64,000 nt of DNA from Microbacterium sp. 18062 (GTDB lineage Bacteria > Actinomycetota > Actinomycetes > Actinomycetales > Microbacteriaceae): NCBI RefSeq assembly GCF_902706225.1, contig NZ_CACSKB010000010.1, forward strand, positions 1 through 64,000, read 5' to 3'. The position numbers and the translations under genes were made by a program. Shown in pieces: positions 26,145 to 34,597 of this stretch. The notes under the pieces were generated by a model. It was not told the origin of the DNA and made no database searches. It saw only the letters and a program-made list of their open reading frames with translations. Position 1 is the first letter of the stretch. Each line of letters opens with the position of its first letter.

Positions 26145-28286
26145 GTGGCAGCGGCAGATCACGAGGCGGTCCCCCCGGGGTTGGACGAACCGGGGCGAAC
26201 GGTGCGGCGCCAGCGGACCGACCGGTCGCCCGAGCACGCGGAGCCGTCGCGGTTCCTCCCGCACGTGCAGGGGCTTCGCGCGATCGCCGTGCTGCTGGTC
26301 GTGCTCTATCACTTCTGGCCCGGGCGCCTTCCCGGCGGGTACGTGGGCGTCGACATCTTCTTCGTGATCTCCGGCTTCCTGATCACCGGCCACCTCGCCC
26401 GTGAGCTGACGGCCACCGGAACGGTCCGGCTCGGGCAGTTCTGGGCCCGTCGAGCCCGGCGTCTGCTCCCCGCCTCGCTCCTCGTCCTGCTCGTGTGCGC
26501 CCTGGTCGCCGCCTCGCCGTACCTGATGCCGGTCTCCGGGCTGCAGCGGGAGATCAGCGAGATCATCGCCTCCACGTTCTACGTCGAGAACTGGTATCTC
26601 GCCTTCACCTCCGCCGACTACCTGAACCACGCGGGCGATCCGTCGATGGTGCAGCACTACTGGTCGCTGTCGCTGGAGGAGCAGTTCTATGTCCTCTGGC
26701 CGCTGCTCATGCTTCTCGCGGCATGGATCGGCGTGCGGTTCTTCCGGGGGCGGCGGCTGCGCGCCATCCTCGTCATGCTCGGTCTCGTCAGCGTCGCCTC
26801 GCTCGTCTTCTGCATCGTCTTCACCGCGACCGACCCGGCGCCCGCGTACTTCGTGACCTTCACGCGGATGTGGGAGTTCGGCCTCGGTGCGATCATCGCG
26901 CTGGTGCCCGCTCTTCGCATCCGCCATGCGATGGGCAGCTTCGTGCTCGGCTGGGCCGGGATCATCGCGCTGGTCTACACCGGGTTCCGCTTCGACGCCT
27001 CGACGCCGTTCCCCGGGTACACCGCGCTGCTGCCGGCGCTCGGCGCCGCCGCGGTGATCGCCGCGTCGAACAGCGACCGGTGGTGGTATCCGACCCGCGT
27101 CCTGTCGATCCGGCCGATGCGGTTCACCGGCGACATCTCGTACTCGCTGTACCTGTGGCACTGGCCGCTGATCGTGATCGCCCCCTCCGTGCCGTTCTGG
27201 GGGCTGACGATCTACCACCGCGTCGCCCTCCTGGTCATCTGCTTCGTGCTCGCCTGGCTGACGAAGAGGCTCGTCGAGGATCCGGCGCGGGGGTGGCGCG
27301 TGCTGACGCGGCGCCCGGCGAAGGTGACGCTCTGGGCGTCGCTCGGCGCGATGCTGCTCGTGGCCGGCACCGCGGGCGGTGCGTGGGCGATGAACGCCCC
27401 GGCCTACCAGGAGGGCGTGCGCCAGCTGGCGGAGCTCCGCGTGGATCCGCCGGCGTGCTTCGGCGCGGCGGCGGTGCTCGACGAGGCGTGCGCGGACCAG
27501 GAGCCGGCGGACACGATCCTGCCGAGCCCTGGCTTCGCGGGCGCCGACAAGCCGGTCGACGAGCAGTGCTTCGTGCAGCTCAACGACGCCCGGCCGGTGT
27601 CGTGCGAGTTCGGCTCGGAGGCCGCCGACGCGCCGACGGTCGCCCTCGTGGGCGACAGTCACGCGTTCCAGCTGGTGTCGACGTTCGAGCGGATCGCCGA
27701 GGAGAACGGCTGGCGCCTGGTGACCTACTTCAAGGGTGCGTGCCCGTGGAACCCGACGCCGTTGTCGACCTCGGGGGCCTTCGGTGACGCCTGCACGCAG
27801 TGGCGCGAGGCCGTCTCGGCCGAGCTGGCCGAGAGTGCACCCGACGTGCTGTTCACGTCGGCGCTCGCCACGACCCCCTATTCGTCGGCGGGCTACGACT
27901 CCTCGTACGACGCGGCGGTCGCCGGGTACCGCGCGGCCTGGTCGACGATGACGGATGCCGGGATCCCCGTCGTGACGGTCGTCGACAATCCCGTCTGGGA
28001 GACCGACCCCAACAAGTGCCTGCGCACGCGCGACGCCGCCGCGTGCGACGGCGCACGGTCGGACGTGCTGGTCGCGGACGATCCGCTGCGAGGGGCGGCA
28101 GAGGGACAGTCGGGGGTCACGCTGCTCGACTTCACCGACGTCTACTGCGACGAGACGACCTGTTTCCCGGTCGTGGGCGGCGCGAACGTGTACCGCGACC
28201 AGGACCACCTGACGGTGACCTTCGCCGACACGCTGGCGCCGCAGTACGCGGGTGCCATCCGCGAAGCGCTGGCGGCAGCCGGCTGA
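26145..28286 (+). CDS. OafA/YrhL-type membrane acyltransferase with SGNH domain
   Basis: The 713-residue protein acylates a cell-surface sugar or polymer. Residues 35-400 form an acyltransferase-3 domain of about ten helices, with the catalytic His in LLVVLYHFWPGRLPGGYVGVDIFFVISGFLITGHL and RRARRLLPAS after it. The C-terminal 270 residues form an extracellular SGNH hydrolase-like domain with VALVGDSHAFQLV (Ser in GDSH) and DQDHLTV (Asp/His). The GTG at 26145 is set by TAGCGT six bases upstream (leaderless). Stand-alone gene; likely modifies peptidoglycan or teichoic polymer, substrate unknown. Confidence 0.92.
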   Translation: MAAADHEAVPPGLDEPGRTVRRQRTDRSPEHAEPSRFLPHVQGLRAIAVLLVVLYHFWPGRLPGGYVGVDIFFVISGFLITGHLARELTATGTVRLGQFWARRARRLLPASLLVLLVCALVAASPYLMPVSGLQREISEIIASTFYVENWYLAFTSADYLNHAGDPSMVQHYWSLSLEEQFYVLWPLLMLLAAWIGVRFFRGRRLRAILVMLGLVSVASLVFCIVFTATDPAPAYFVTFTRMWEFGLGAIIALVPALRIRHAMGSFVLGWAGIIALVYTGFRFDASTPFPGYTALLPALGAAAVIAASNSDRWWYPTRVLSIRPMRFTGDISYSLYLWHWPLIVIAPSVPFWGLTIYHRVALLVICFVLAWLTKRLVEDPARGWRVLTRRPAKVTLWASLGAMLLVAGTAGGAWAMNAPAYQEGVRQLAELRVDPPACFGAAAVLDEACADQEPADTILPSPGFAGADKPVDEQCFVQLNDARPVSCEFGSEAADAPTVALVGDSHAFQLVSTFERIAEENGWRLVTYFKGACPWNPTPLSTSGAFGDACTQWREAVSAELAESAPDVLFTSALATTPYSSAGYDSSYDAAVAGYRAAWSTMTDAGIPVVTVVDNPVWETDPNKCLRTRDAAACDGARSDVLVADDPLRGAAEGQSGVTLLDFTDVYCDETTCFPVVGGANVYRDQDHLTVTFADTLAPQYAGAIREALAAAG

Positions 28287-28338
28287 TCCGGCGCGGGGCG
28301 CTGCCGGCCCGTGGGGCGGCGCCGGTAGGGTCGACGGC

Positions 28339-28875
28339 ATGACGGTTTCCGACGGTGCCTCTGTCCTCGGGCTCGGCGACGCGCGCCCGCACATCGAGCC
28401 GACGGCGTTCGTCGCGGCCGGAGCGCGCATCATCGGCGCGGTCTCGCTCGGCGATCGGTCGAGCGTCTGGTACAACGCGGTTCTGCGCGCGGACGGCGAC
28501 ACGATCACGATCGGCGCGCGCAGCAACCTGCAGGACAACGTCAGCGTCCACGTCGACGCGGGCTCGCCGGTGGTGATCGGTGAGGACGTCTCGGTCGGGC
28601 ACAACGCCGTGGTGCACGGCTGCACGATCGGCGACGGCTCGTTGATCGGGATGGGTGCGGTCGTTCTGAACGGCGCCCGGATCGGCGCGGGGTGTCTCGT
28701 GGGCGGGGGAGCGGTCGTGCTGGAGGACGCCGAGATCCCGGACGGCTCGCTGGTCGCCGGTGTGCCGGCGAAGGTCCGGCGGGAGCTCACCGCGGAGGAA
28801 CGCGCGGGCCTGGTGCACAACGCCGAGACCTACCTCGCCCACTCCGCCGCGCACGGCGGCGCGCAGCCGGGGTGA
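28339..28875 (+). CDS. Gamma-class carbonic anhydrase-like protein (left-handed beta helix)
   Basis: The 178-residue protein consists of hexapeptide repeats (IGARSNLQDNVSVHVD, IGEDVSVGHNAVVHGC, IGDGSLIGMGAVV) ending in a helix. Metal-ligand His residues are seen in SVHVD, GHNAV and VHGC. Members form trimers with Zn or Fe between subunits; many act as carbonic anhydrase, others have unknown roles. The ATG at 28339 is set by TAGGGT 7 bases upstream (leaderless). A GC-rich repeat starts 5 bases after the stop. Confidence 0.9.
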   Translation: MTVSDGASVLGLGDARPHIEPTAFVAAGARIIGAVSLGDRSSVWYNAVLRADGDTITIGARSNLQDNVSVHVDAGSPVVIGEDVSVGHNAVVHGCTIGDGSLIGMGAVVLNGARIGAGCLVGGGAVVLEDAEIPDGSLVAGVPAKVRRELTAEERAGLVHNAETYLAHSAAHGGAQPG

Positions 28876-29258
28876 CGTCCGGTCGCTGAGCGAGCGCAGC
28901 GAGTCGACGCGTGAGGACTCGCGCCGACCGAGGCTCGTCCGCGTCTCTCGTGCGCGAATGCGGGACGAAGAGCCGCCGAACCTGGCGCCGGCAGAGGGCG
29001 AATCAGGGCGAGCACCATCGCGGGCAGGGCGCCGACGGGCAGCGACATGAGAAACGCCGTCGCTGTGTTCGTCCGGAACCGGATCCAGAGAAGAAGCGGC
29101 GCTGCGTACAACGCCCCCACGAGCACCACCCCCGGGAGGAGCCGGAGGAACAACTGTGGCTCTTTCGCCCACCAGCCGACAGGGTCGCCCATGATCGCAT
29201 CGGTCTCGGGCGGCGTGCCGAGGGCGAACGGTATCGAGACGACCGCAACGGCGACCAC
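28830..29258 (-). CDS. Possible degenerate small membrane protein
   Basis: The open frame from GTG at 29258 predicts three hydrophobic helices in its first 100 residues (VVAVAVVSIPFAL, LFLRLLPGVVLVGALYAAPLLLWI, FLMSLPVGALPAMVLALI). The remaining 40 residues are low-complexity Arg/Ala/Cys sequence produced by reading antisense through a GC-rich repeat and the end of the gamma-carbonic anhydrase gene. No ribosome binding site is evident. It may be a membrane protein gene whose 3' end was altered by the repeat, or not a gene at all. The rest of 28876-29341 holds nothing else I can support. Confidence 0.3.
   Translation of the reverse strand: MVAVAVVSIPFALGTPPETDAIMGDPVGWWAKEPQLFLRLLPGVVLVGALYAAPLLLWIRFRTNTATAFLMSLPVGALPAMVLALIRPLPAPGSAALRPAFAHERRGRASVGASPHASTRCARSATGRHPGCAPPCAAEWAR
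28881..28912. repeat. GC-rich dispersed repeat copy A
   Basis: This 32-base block contains the core GAGCGAGCGCAGCG and imperfect dyad symmetry (CGCTG...CAGCG). A second copy differing at only 3 of 32 positions lies inside ileS at 49742-49773. I recall similar sequences scattered in Microbacterium intergenic regions. Confidence 0.65.
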
Positions 29259-29341
29259 GAAGGAGCCGCATGGGCGACCCCGTCGAGAAGAGGGTGTGGC
29301 GCTGCGGCGCGCCGTGGGTGCAGCACGATCGTGCGCGGTGT

Positions 29342-30733
29342 TCAGAAGGGCGGAGGTTCGTGATCGGGGAGGAATCGCACGACCGGGCACGGGGGATCGT
29401 CGAGGTAGACGTGACCGAGGGGCGACGTCCACTCCAGGACTCCGTCTGCGAGTTGGCGGACGGACCAGGTCGTGGCGTGCTTGAGCACATGATGTCGTCG
29501 GCAGAGGCAGGCGAGATTGGAGCTGGCGGTGGCACCGCCATGGGCGGCATCGACCGTGTGATCGAGGTCGCAGCGGACGGAGGACATGCGGCATCCGGGG
29601 AATCGACAGTGCTGATCTCGGGCACGGAGATGACGTTTGAGATCCTCGCTGGGGCGGTACCGATCGACGGCGAGCACGGCGTCGGTGACCGGGTGGGTGA
29701 GGATGCGGTCCCAGCCGGTGCAGGATGAACCCGCGAGCCGACGGGCGGTGTCGGCGTCGATGGGGGAGCGTCCGGCCAGATCGGCCGGTTCTGCGTCGTG
29801 GCCGAGAAGGGTGAGGGCGGAGACGGTGACCTGCACGGTCGCGCGGATGACGCCGAGAGTGCCCGGGCCGTCGCCGGTGACGGTCGGGTCGGCCTCCGGT
29901 GCGCCGGTGAGGAGGATGTCGGCGAACACGTCGGCGCGGAGCTGGTCCATCGTGCGCCGATCGGAGGCGATCGCGGCCCGTGCTGCCGCTCGTTCGACGT
30001 CGGCACTCGTCGCCGATGCTCCTGTGCCGGTCTCATCGACGCGCTCCTGATCGTCGACGAGCTCTTGGACGGCCCCCGAGCGCACATCTTTGAGCGCCTG
30101 AGCCTGTTGGGTGAGCCGGTCGTAGATGCCGTCGGCGAGGACGTTCGGAAGCGTGGCGATCACGTCGGACATGCCGTCGCCGAGAGGCATGATCCGGACG
30201 GCGCGCGTCTCCCGCGCCGCGTGGTGCCGTTCGGTCAGCGTGCGAGGATGCACGCGCTCGGCGAGCATCTCGAGCCCCCGGCGCGCGCGCCCGGACGTCT
30301 CCTTCGCGCAGATCGCGAGTGCGGCGGCCTCGAACTCGCCACGTGCCTCGGACGGGAGCGGGGTGCCGGCGTCGACGATCGCGAGAACATGGCTGCGGTT
30401 GATGCGGGCGTCGCCCCAGGCCTGAAGAGTTGCGGCGTAGTCGGTGACGAGCACTGCCGCCTCGCTCATCTGGCGTTGCGCCGTGCGATCCGAGATCCGG
30501 AGTGCGCAGCCGACCTCCGCCGCGATCGCGCGCGAGCTCATGTCGCGTTCCCGTGCGGCGGCGGGGTGGCCGGCGGCCACCTGGGCGGCCACGTCGTCGA
30601 GTCGGGCCATCGCCCGCACCCGTGCGACCTGCGCGGCGGCTATCGCGCCCTCGGCCGCCGCAAGGTCGTCGAGGGCCGCGGCGACCGCGGCGCTCTGCGC
30701 CTCGGTGAACCCCGCGATCCTTTTCGAAGACAT
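29342..30733 (-). CDS. DUF222/HNH endonuclease domain protein
   Basis: The 463-residue protein has a long helical DUF222 region (residues 10-370) and a C-terminal HNH nuclease motif. The zinc-binding Cys pairs and catalytic residues are in DQHCRFPGC, CDLDHTVDAAHGGATASSNLACLCRRHHVLKH. Such proteins are very common in actinobacteria in several copies per genome, often near mobile elements; function is unproven (13E12-repeat-like group). The ATG at 30733 lies 45 bases downstream of the membrane protein stop, so it may be the last gene of the leftward cassette, though no shared role is evident. Confidence 0.88.
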   Translation of the reverse strand: MSSKRIAGFTEAQSAAVAAALDDLAAAEGAIAAAQVARVRAMARLDDVAAQVAAGHPAAARERDMSSRAIAAEVGCALRISDRTAQRQMSEAAVLVTDYAATLQAWGDARINRSHVLAIVDAGTPLPSEARGEFEAAALAICAKETSGRARRGLEMLAERVHPRTLTERHHAARETRAVRIMPLGDGMSDVIATLPNVLADGIYDRLTQQAQALKDVRSGAVQELVDDQERVDETGTGASATSADVERAAARAAIASDRRTMDQLRADVFADILLTGAPEADPTVTGDGPGTLGVIRATVQVTVSALTLLGHDAEPADLAGRSPIDADTARRLAGSSCTGWDRILTHPVTDAVLAVDRYRPSEDLKRHLRARDQHCRFPGCRMSSVRCDLDHTVDAAHGGATASSNLACLCRRHHVLKHATTWSVRQLADGVLEWTSPLGHVYLDDPPCPVVRFLPDHEPPPF

Positions 30734-30778
30734 GTTCTAATCTTGGAAGGGGGCTCCGACATCGGGCGAGATCGGCCT

Positions 30779-31567
30779 CTATGTCGTGCGTTCGCGCAGT
30801 GCGTCCTCGACGCGGCGCACCGCGGCGATCCCGCCGTCGGCGAGCACGGTGCGCTCGGCGGGGCGCTCGAGATAGTAGCGCACGATCGCGGCGACCTGGT
30901 TCGGGTCCGAGCCGAGCGCGATCGCCGGAGCGAGAACGGGACTCCCGGTCCCGCCCCGCGACACGAGCGACAGCTTGGCCGCCGGGCCGGCGACGACGCC
31001 CGCCTCGGCAAGATCCTCCCACCGCCACTCGACACGTGCCCGGCCCCGGATGCCGCGCAGGCCCTCGGGCGACAGCTCCAGCCCGGCGGGCACGCGCGTC
31101 TGCCACAACCGCACGGCGAGGATCACCACGCCGAGCGCTCCCAACGCGTACGGGCCGCGGGACAGGAGAAACGACGCCGGCATCGTCGGCAGTGCCGCCA
31201 CGTCGACCACGAGCTGCGCGAGCGCCGGGAGCAGCAGAGCGAACGCCATGACGAGCGTGGGAGCCGTGGCCGCGGCCGACGGAGCGAAGCGCAGGGCACG
31301 CGCAGCTGCATCGATGCTGACGACCCGCGGCTCGACGGCGCCGAGCATCACGTGCAGTCCGACGCCGACCGTGAGGATCGTCAGCGCCAACGCGCCCATC
31401 ACCAGCCGGAACCCGACCCGGTCGTCGACGAACGCGAGGGACGCGGGCAGGAGTGCGAACGCGATCACGAGCCACGCCAGTGGGCGAGGACTGCGCCCGT
31501 TCGGGAACACCGGGACTGATGCTTCGCCCACCGGCTCTACGCGGGGTGACATCCGCTGCAGGGTCAT
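30779..31567 (-). CDS. Four-helix membrane protein with PH-like cytosolic domain, unknown function
   Basis: The 262-residue product has four membrane helices: PLAWLVIAFALLPASLAFV, LVMGALALTILTVGVGLHVML, APTLVMAFALLLPALAQLVV and PYALGALGVVILAVRLW. They are followed by a soluble beta-rich part (LELSPEGLRGIRGRARVEWRWEDLAEAGV) resembling bacterial PH-like domains. The start, ATG at 31567, is 4 bases after the stop of the glycine-zipper protein gene, so the two are certainly co-translated. A multi-pass membrane protein right behind a putative secreted membrane-active protein could serve as its immunity factor; this is inference from position only. Confidence 0.75.
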   Translation of the reverse strand: MTLQRMSPRVEPVGEASVPVFPNGRSPRPLAWLVIAFALLPASLAFVDDRVGFRLVMGALALTILTVGVGLHVMLGAVEPRVVSIDAAARALRFAPSAAATAPTLVMAFALLLPALAQLVVDVAALPTMPASFLLSRGPYALGALGVVILAVRLWQTRVPAGLELSPEGLRGIRGRARVEWRWEDLAEAGVVAGPAAKLSLVSRGGTGSPVLAPAIALGSDPNQVAAIVRYYLERPAERTVLADGGIAAVRRVEDALRERTT

Positions 31568-31571
31568 GCGC

Positions 31572-32741
31572 TCAACCTCCCGACGGCACCCGCCGCATCC
31601 GCGGCGACGGGGGCGAGTAGCCCTCCAGCCGCGGCGTGCCGCCGGTGAAGTAGTCATCGATGCTCTCTCGGGCGTCCAAGGGCACTGCCGCCTCCCACAA
31701 CCACCGCGAACCCGCCCCGACCGCCACGCCGCCCACGATGACGCCGCCCACGACCCACCCGACGGGGTTGCTGCCCAGAGCGGCGGCGATGCCGCCTGCG
31801 GCTGCGCCACCGGCTGCGCCACCGGCGATGCCGCCGCCCAGCTCGGCGAGCCCTGAAGTGAGAGATCCTCCTGCTGCCACGTCGGAGGCGATCGACACGA
31901 TGTCGATCACGGCGCCGGCCACGGGGATCACCTTCGCGAACTTCGAGACGCGCCCGATCTGTTCGGCCAGCGCTTCGACGCCTTGCCGCATCGCGCGAGG
32001 GTCGGCGGCCTCGGCGGCCGCGCGGACGGCCGGGTTGCCCGACCGCAACTGGTTCCGGAAGGTCTCCGCGGCATCCTGGAGCGTGTCGTGCTCCTTCCGC
32101 CAGTCCCCGAGACGCTGATCGAGGAAGCTCTCGTATCCGTCCAGGACGGCTCCCGCGACGGTGTCGTTGCCGTTCCCGACCAATGCATCGACGGTGCCGG
32201 AGAGCTGCTGCAGTTCCTCGACGCGCGCGACCAGAGGGACGATGTTCTCACCGATCCAGGCGTCCAGCTCACCCATGATCGTGCCGACCTGAGTGCCCAG
32301 ATCGTTGTAGCTGGCGATCTTGTCGAGGTAGCTCTCGTACTCCGCGAGGTCTTCCTCGGGGGCACCGGGTGCGGGGCAGTAGCTCAGACTGGTCGTCGGG
32401 GGGAAGACCGTCGACCCGATCACGCTCAGTCCGACCTCGCCCGCCTGGAAGAGGAGGGTGGCGTAGTCCTCCTGGGCGCGCTCGAGGCGATTCGCGTAGG
32501 CGCGGAAGACCTCGACGGCATCGGTGATGAACCCCGGCGCGCTCTTCGCGCGGTTGCGCACTTTGCCGACCGTGTCGCGCCATGCCTGGCCGGCTTCGCC
32601 CGTCCAGTAGTAGCTCGAGTCGCCCCAGATGTATGCAAGTTCGACGTCGACATCCGACATCCGGCTCTTCACCGAATCGAGCCAATCGGCGACGGCTCGC
32701 ACGCCGGCGGGCGAGCCGGGCATCCGCACCTCGATCGACAT
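31572..32741 (-). CDS. WXG100-superfamily-like protein with C-terminal glycine-zipper segment
   Basis: The 389-residue protein starts with a helical hairpin typical of type VII secretion substrates (residues 1-100; Trp-Thr-Gly at YWTGEAGQAWRD as the turn). A second long helical region follows (140-255) and then hydrophobic Gly-rich stretches from about 285 to 345, including IAGGAAGGAAAGGIAAALG and VVGGVIVGGVAVGAG. Glycine-zipper segments occur in membrane-depolarising toxins and in tail or pore proteins. No signal peptide, no nuclease or ADP-ribosyl motif. It overlaps the preceding small helical gene by one base. No ESX ATPase or membrane core is encoded in this window. Confidence 0.7.
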   Translation of the reverse strand: MSIEVRMPGSPAGVRAVADWLDSVKSRMSDVDVELAYIWGDSSYYWTGEAGQAWRDTVGKVRNRAKSAPGFITDAVEVFRAYANRLERAQEDYATLLFQAGEVGLSVIGSTVFPPTTSLSYCPAPGAPEEDLAEYESYLDKIASYNDLGTQVGTIMGELDAWIGENIVPLVARVEELQQLSGTVDALVGNGNDTVAGAVLDGYESFLDQRLGDWRKEHDTLQDAAETFRNQLRSGNPAVRAAAEAADPRAMRQGVEALAEQIGRVSKFAKVIPVAGAVIDIVSIASDVAAGGSLTSGLAELGGGIAGGAAGGAAAGGIAAALGSNPVGWVVGGVIVGGVAVGAGSRWLWEAAVPLDARESIDDYFTGGTPRLEGYSPPSPRMRRVPSGG

Positions 32742-33037
32742 CAGCCCTCCAGCTCCGCCTCGAGGCTGGAGAGCTCATCAGCGATCTGATCTTCGGTGGC
32801 GAACGTGTCCTGCATGACGTCGTCGGTGATCGCGCCGATCAGGCGCACGGCGCCGCCGTACTCGTTGGCCGCCTCGGCGCCGGCCGCCGCGATGAAGCCG
32901 ATGAGAGCCGATGCCGCGCCGGCGTCCGCCGCCGGCGGCATATCGGTGAGGGCCTCATCGAGCTGGTCCACACGATCGACGACCTCGCCCATCCGCCGCT
33001 GCATGTTGTCTCGGTCCATGTAGATCGGATCGTTCAT
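32741..33037 (-). CDS. Small helical protein, ESX/WXG100-like partner (98 aa)
   Basis: The 98-residue acidic protein is predicted to be almost entirely helical in two halves separated by a Pro/Ala turn (TDMPPAADAGAASAL). This layout resembles WXG100-family secreted partners, though no strict WXG is present (the turn has GAAS/EYGG instead). It sits between the SseB-like gene (4-base overlap) and the larger helical protein (1-base overlap), so the three are translationally coupled and may form a heterodimer pair. Assignment is structural inference only. Confidence 0.6.
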   Translation of the reverse strand: MNDPIYMDRDNMQRRMGEVVDRVDQLDEALTDMPPAADAGAASALIGFIAAAGAEAANEYGGAVRLIGAITDDVMQDTFATEDQIADELSSLEAELEG

Positions 33038-33351
33038 GCAAGCCTCCCGCCCGCGCGCTCGCTCCGCGGTATCTCGAGATCGAACGCGACGACGTCGAAC
33101 GGCTGGCCTGCCTTGATCCGGCCGAGTTCGGATGTCATCAGCAGCATCCACGGCTGATCGGGGCCGCACTTGTCGGCGAGACGATCGAGTGCCGTGTAGG
33201 CGAGGAGACCGCGTCGACCGTCGGCCAGTCTCCGAACCACGGCCATCTGGCCTTCGCTGTCGGGGTTGTCGACGATGGGCAGATAGAGCACCGGGGGCAC
33301 GATGACCTCGGGCTGCTCGATCTGCCCGTCCTGCCTGACTCTGGATGCCAC
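33034..33351 (-). CDS. SseB-like / SAV_915-type small protein (105 aa)
   Basis: The 105-residue soluble protein contains the pattern VPPVLYLPIVDNPDSEGQMAVVRRLADGRRGLLAYTALDRLADKCGPDQPWMLL, which resembles the SseB N-terminal domain found in actinobacterial proteins next to type VII-like substrates. GTG start at 33351 follows GGGAGGACC. It is the first gene of the leftward cassette and overlaps the next by 4 bases (ATGA). Function unknown; a chaperone-like role for the downstream helical proteins is a guess. Confidence 0.65.
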   Translation of the reverse strand: MASRVRQDGQIEQPEVIVPPVLYLPIVDNPDSEGQMAVVRRLADGRRGLLAYTALDRLADKCGPDQPWMLLMTSELGRIKAGQPFDVVAFDLEIPRSERAGGRLA

Positions 33352-33539
33352 TCGCGGTCCTCCCGCCGTCGAAAGCTGCGAGCCCGAGTCTATCGAGACG
33401 GATGTCGCGGCATGCCCCGGGGATCGTCAGCGTGACATCTCGCACGGTGGGAGTCCGCCCCGCCGGCGTCGACGGCTTCGTCTCGTCGCCCGCGCGAGGT
33501 CGGGACGGGATGTCGGTGCGTGCGGGTACGGTCGCGGGT

Positions 33540-34322
33540 ATGCACGTCGTCGAACGCGGGTCGGGCACGCCGTTGGTTCTGTTCCACGGGTTCGGAGTCG
33601 ACCATCGGCTGCTGCTTCCGCTGGACGCGGCCGTCCAGAGCGCCGGGGGGTGGCGGCGGCTGTACATCGATCTTCCGGGGCATGGGGGCAGCCCTGCGGG
33701 CGAGGTGGCCAGCGCGGAGGACGTCGTGGTCGCGGTGGAGACAGAGCTACGCGACCGGGTCGGCGACGAGCCGTTCGCGGTTCTCGGAAACTCGTTCGGC
33801 GGGATGATCGCCCGACGGGTGGCCCATGATTTCCGGCATCGAATGCTCGGTCTCGCCACTATCGCGGGCGTGTTCATCGCGAACCATGCGGACAGGACTC
33901 TGCCCGATCGAACCGTGCTGGTGGAGGATCCATCCGTGCTGGACGAGCTCGGGGAGATCGCACCCCAGTACGCGGAGATGGCGGTGATCCAGAGCCGGGA
34001 GAACGCACGAGCATTCCTCGAGCACGCGCATCCGGGACTCGCTTCGGCCGACCCGACAGCGGCGGAGCGCATCTCCGAGCGCTACGCGCTTGCCGTCGAG
34101 CCCGAGGACGCCTCGCCCGCACCGTTCACACAGCCGGCGCTGTTCATCACGGGGCGCCAGGACCCGGTGGTCGGTTACCACGACGCCTGGGCGCGGATGG
34201 AGCACTACCCTCGCGCGACGTTCGCCGCGCTCGACGCCGCCGGACACAACGTCCACCTCGACCGGTCTGCGGTGGCCCAGGCGCTGGTGGCGGACTGGCT
34301 CGCCCGCGTCTCCACGTCGTAG
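33540..34322 (+). CDS. Alpha/beta-fold hydrolase
   Basis: The 260-residue hydrolase has the oxyanion HGFG motif (LVLFHGFGVDH), nucleophile elbow GNSFGG (Ser), acid in FITGRQDPVVG and catalytic His in DAAGHNVHLD. Substrate unknown; no signal peptide, so cytosolic. TACGGT (33527-33532) is 7 bases before the ATG, consistent with a leaderless mRNA. The gene diverges from the SseB-like gene and ends 25 bases before the terminator of the leftward tRNA-Gly. Confidence 0.9.
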   Translation: MHVVERGSGTPLVLFHGFGVDHRLLLPLDAAVQSAGGWRRLYIDLPGHGGSPAGEVASAEDVVVAVETELRDRVGDEPFAVLGNSFGGMIARRVAHDFRHRMLGLATIAGVFIANHADRTLPDRTVLVEDPSVLDELGEIAPQYAEMAVIQSRENARAFLEHAHPGLASADPTAAERISERYALAVEPEDASPAPFTQPALFITGRQDPVVGYHDAWARMEHYPRATFAALDAAGHNVHLDRSAVAQALVADWLARVSTS

Positions 34323-34346
34323 GCGAAGGGCTCCGCCCTCCACACG

Positions 34347-34371
34347 AAAAAGGGCCCGGACGAGCCGGACC
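34347..34371 (-). terminator. Terminator of tRNA-Gly
   Basis: On the minus strand GGTCCGG and CCGGGCC pair (one wobble) around a 5-base loop, followed by C and TTTTT, a classical intrinsic terminator 30 bases beyond the tRNA. Confidence 0.75.
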
Positions 34372-34373
34372 TT

Positions 34374-34411
34374 CTCTCTTGCGGAGGCGATGCTCTCTTG
34401 TGGAGGGGATG
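34374..34411. repeat. Tandem duplication of the tRNA-Gly 3' end
   Basis: Two adjacent 19-base units, 34374-34392 and 34393-34411, match at 17 positions (CTCTCTTG, then one variable base, GGAGG, one variable base, GATG). The second unit contains the last bases of tRNA-Gly with CCA. This may be a trace of site-specific integration or slippage. Confidence 0.5.
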
Positions 34412-34474
34412 ACGGGAATCGAACCCGCACCATCAGTTTGGAAGACTGAGGCTCTACCATTGAGCTACATCCCC
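34401..34474 (-). tRNA. tRNA-Gly (TCC)
   Basis: Minus-strand cloverleaf with acceptor GGGGATG paired to CATCCCC, D-arm GCTCAATGGTAGAGC, anticodon loop CTTCCAA giving TCC, T-arm GCGGGTTCGATTCCCGT, discriminator T and encoded CCA (34403-34401). Confidence 0.96.
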
Positions 34475-34527
34475 GAGGCAGTGCGAACTGCGGCATCCGT
34501 CAGTGTAGCCGAGTTCCGTACGACGTC

Positions 34528-34555
34528 CTGACGGCGGGGCGGGGTCGGCTAGACT
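34528..34555 (+). promoter_or_regulatory. tRNA-Pro promoter
   Basis: CTGACG (34528-34533) and TAGACT (34550-34555) are spaced by 16 bases, about 43 bases before the tRNA 5' end. The transcript could continue into tig, which has no clear promoter of its own. Confidence 0.5.
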
Positions 34556-34597
34556 TGCGGGGGCCGATTCCGGTGCACGTTCGCGTGCCCGCTTGCC

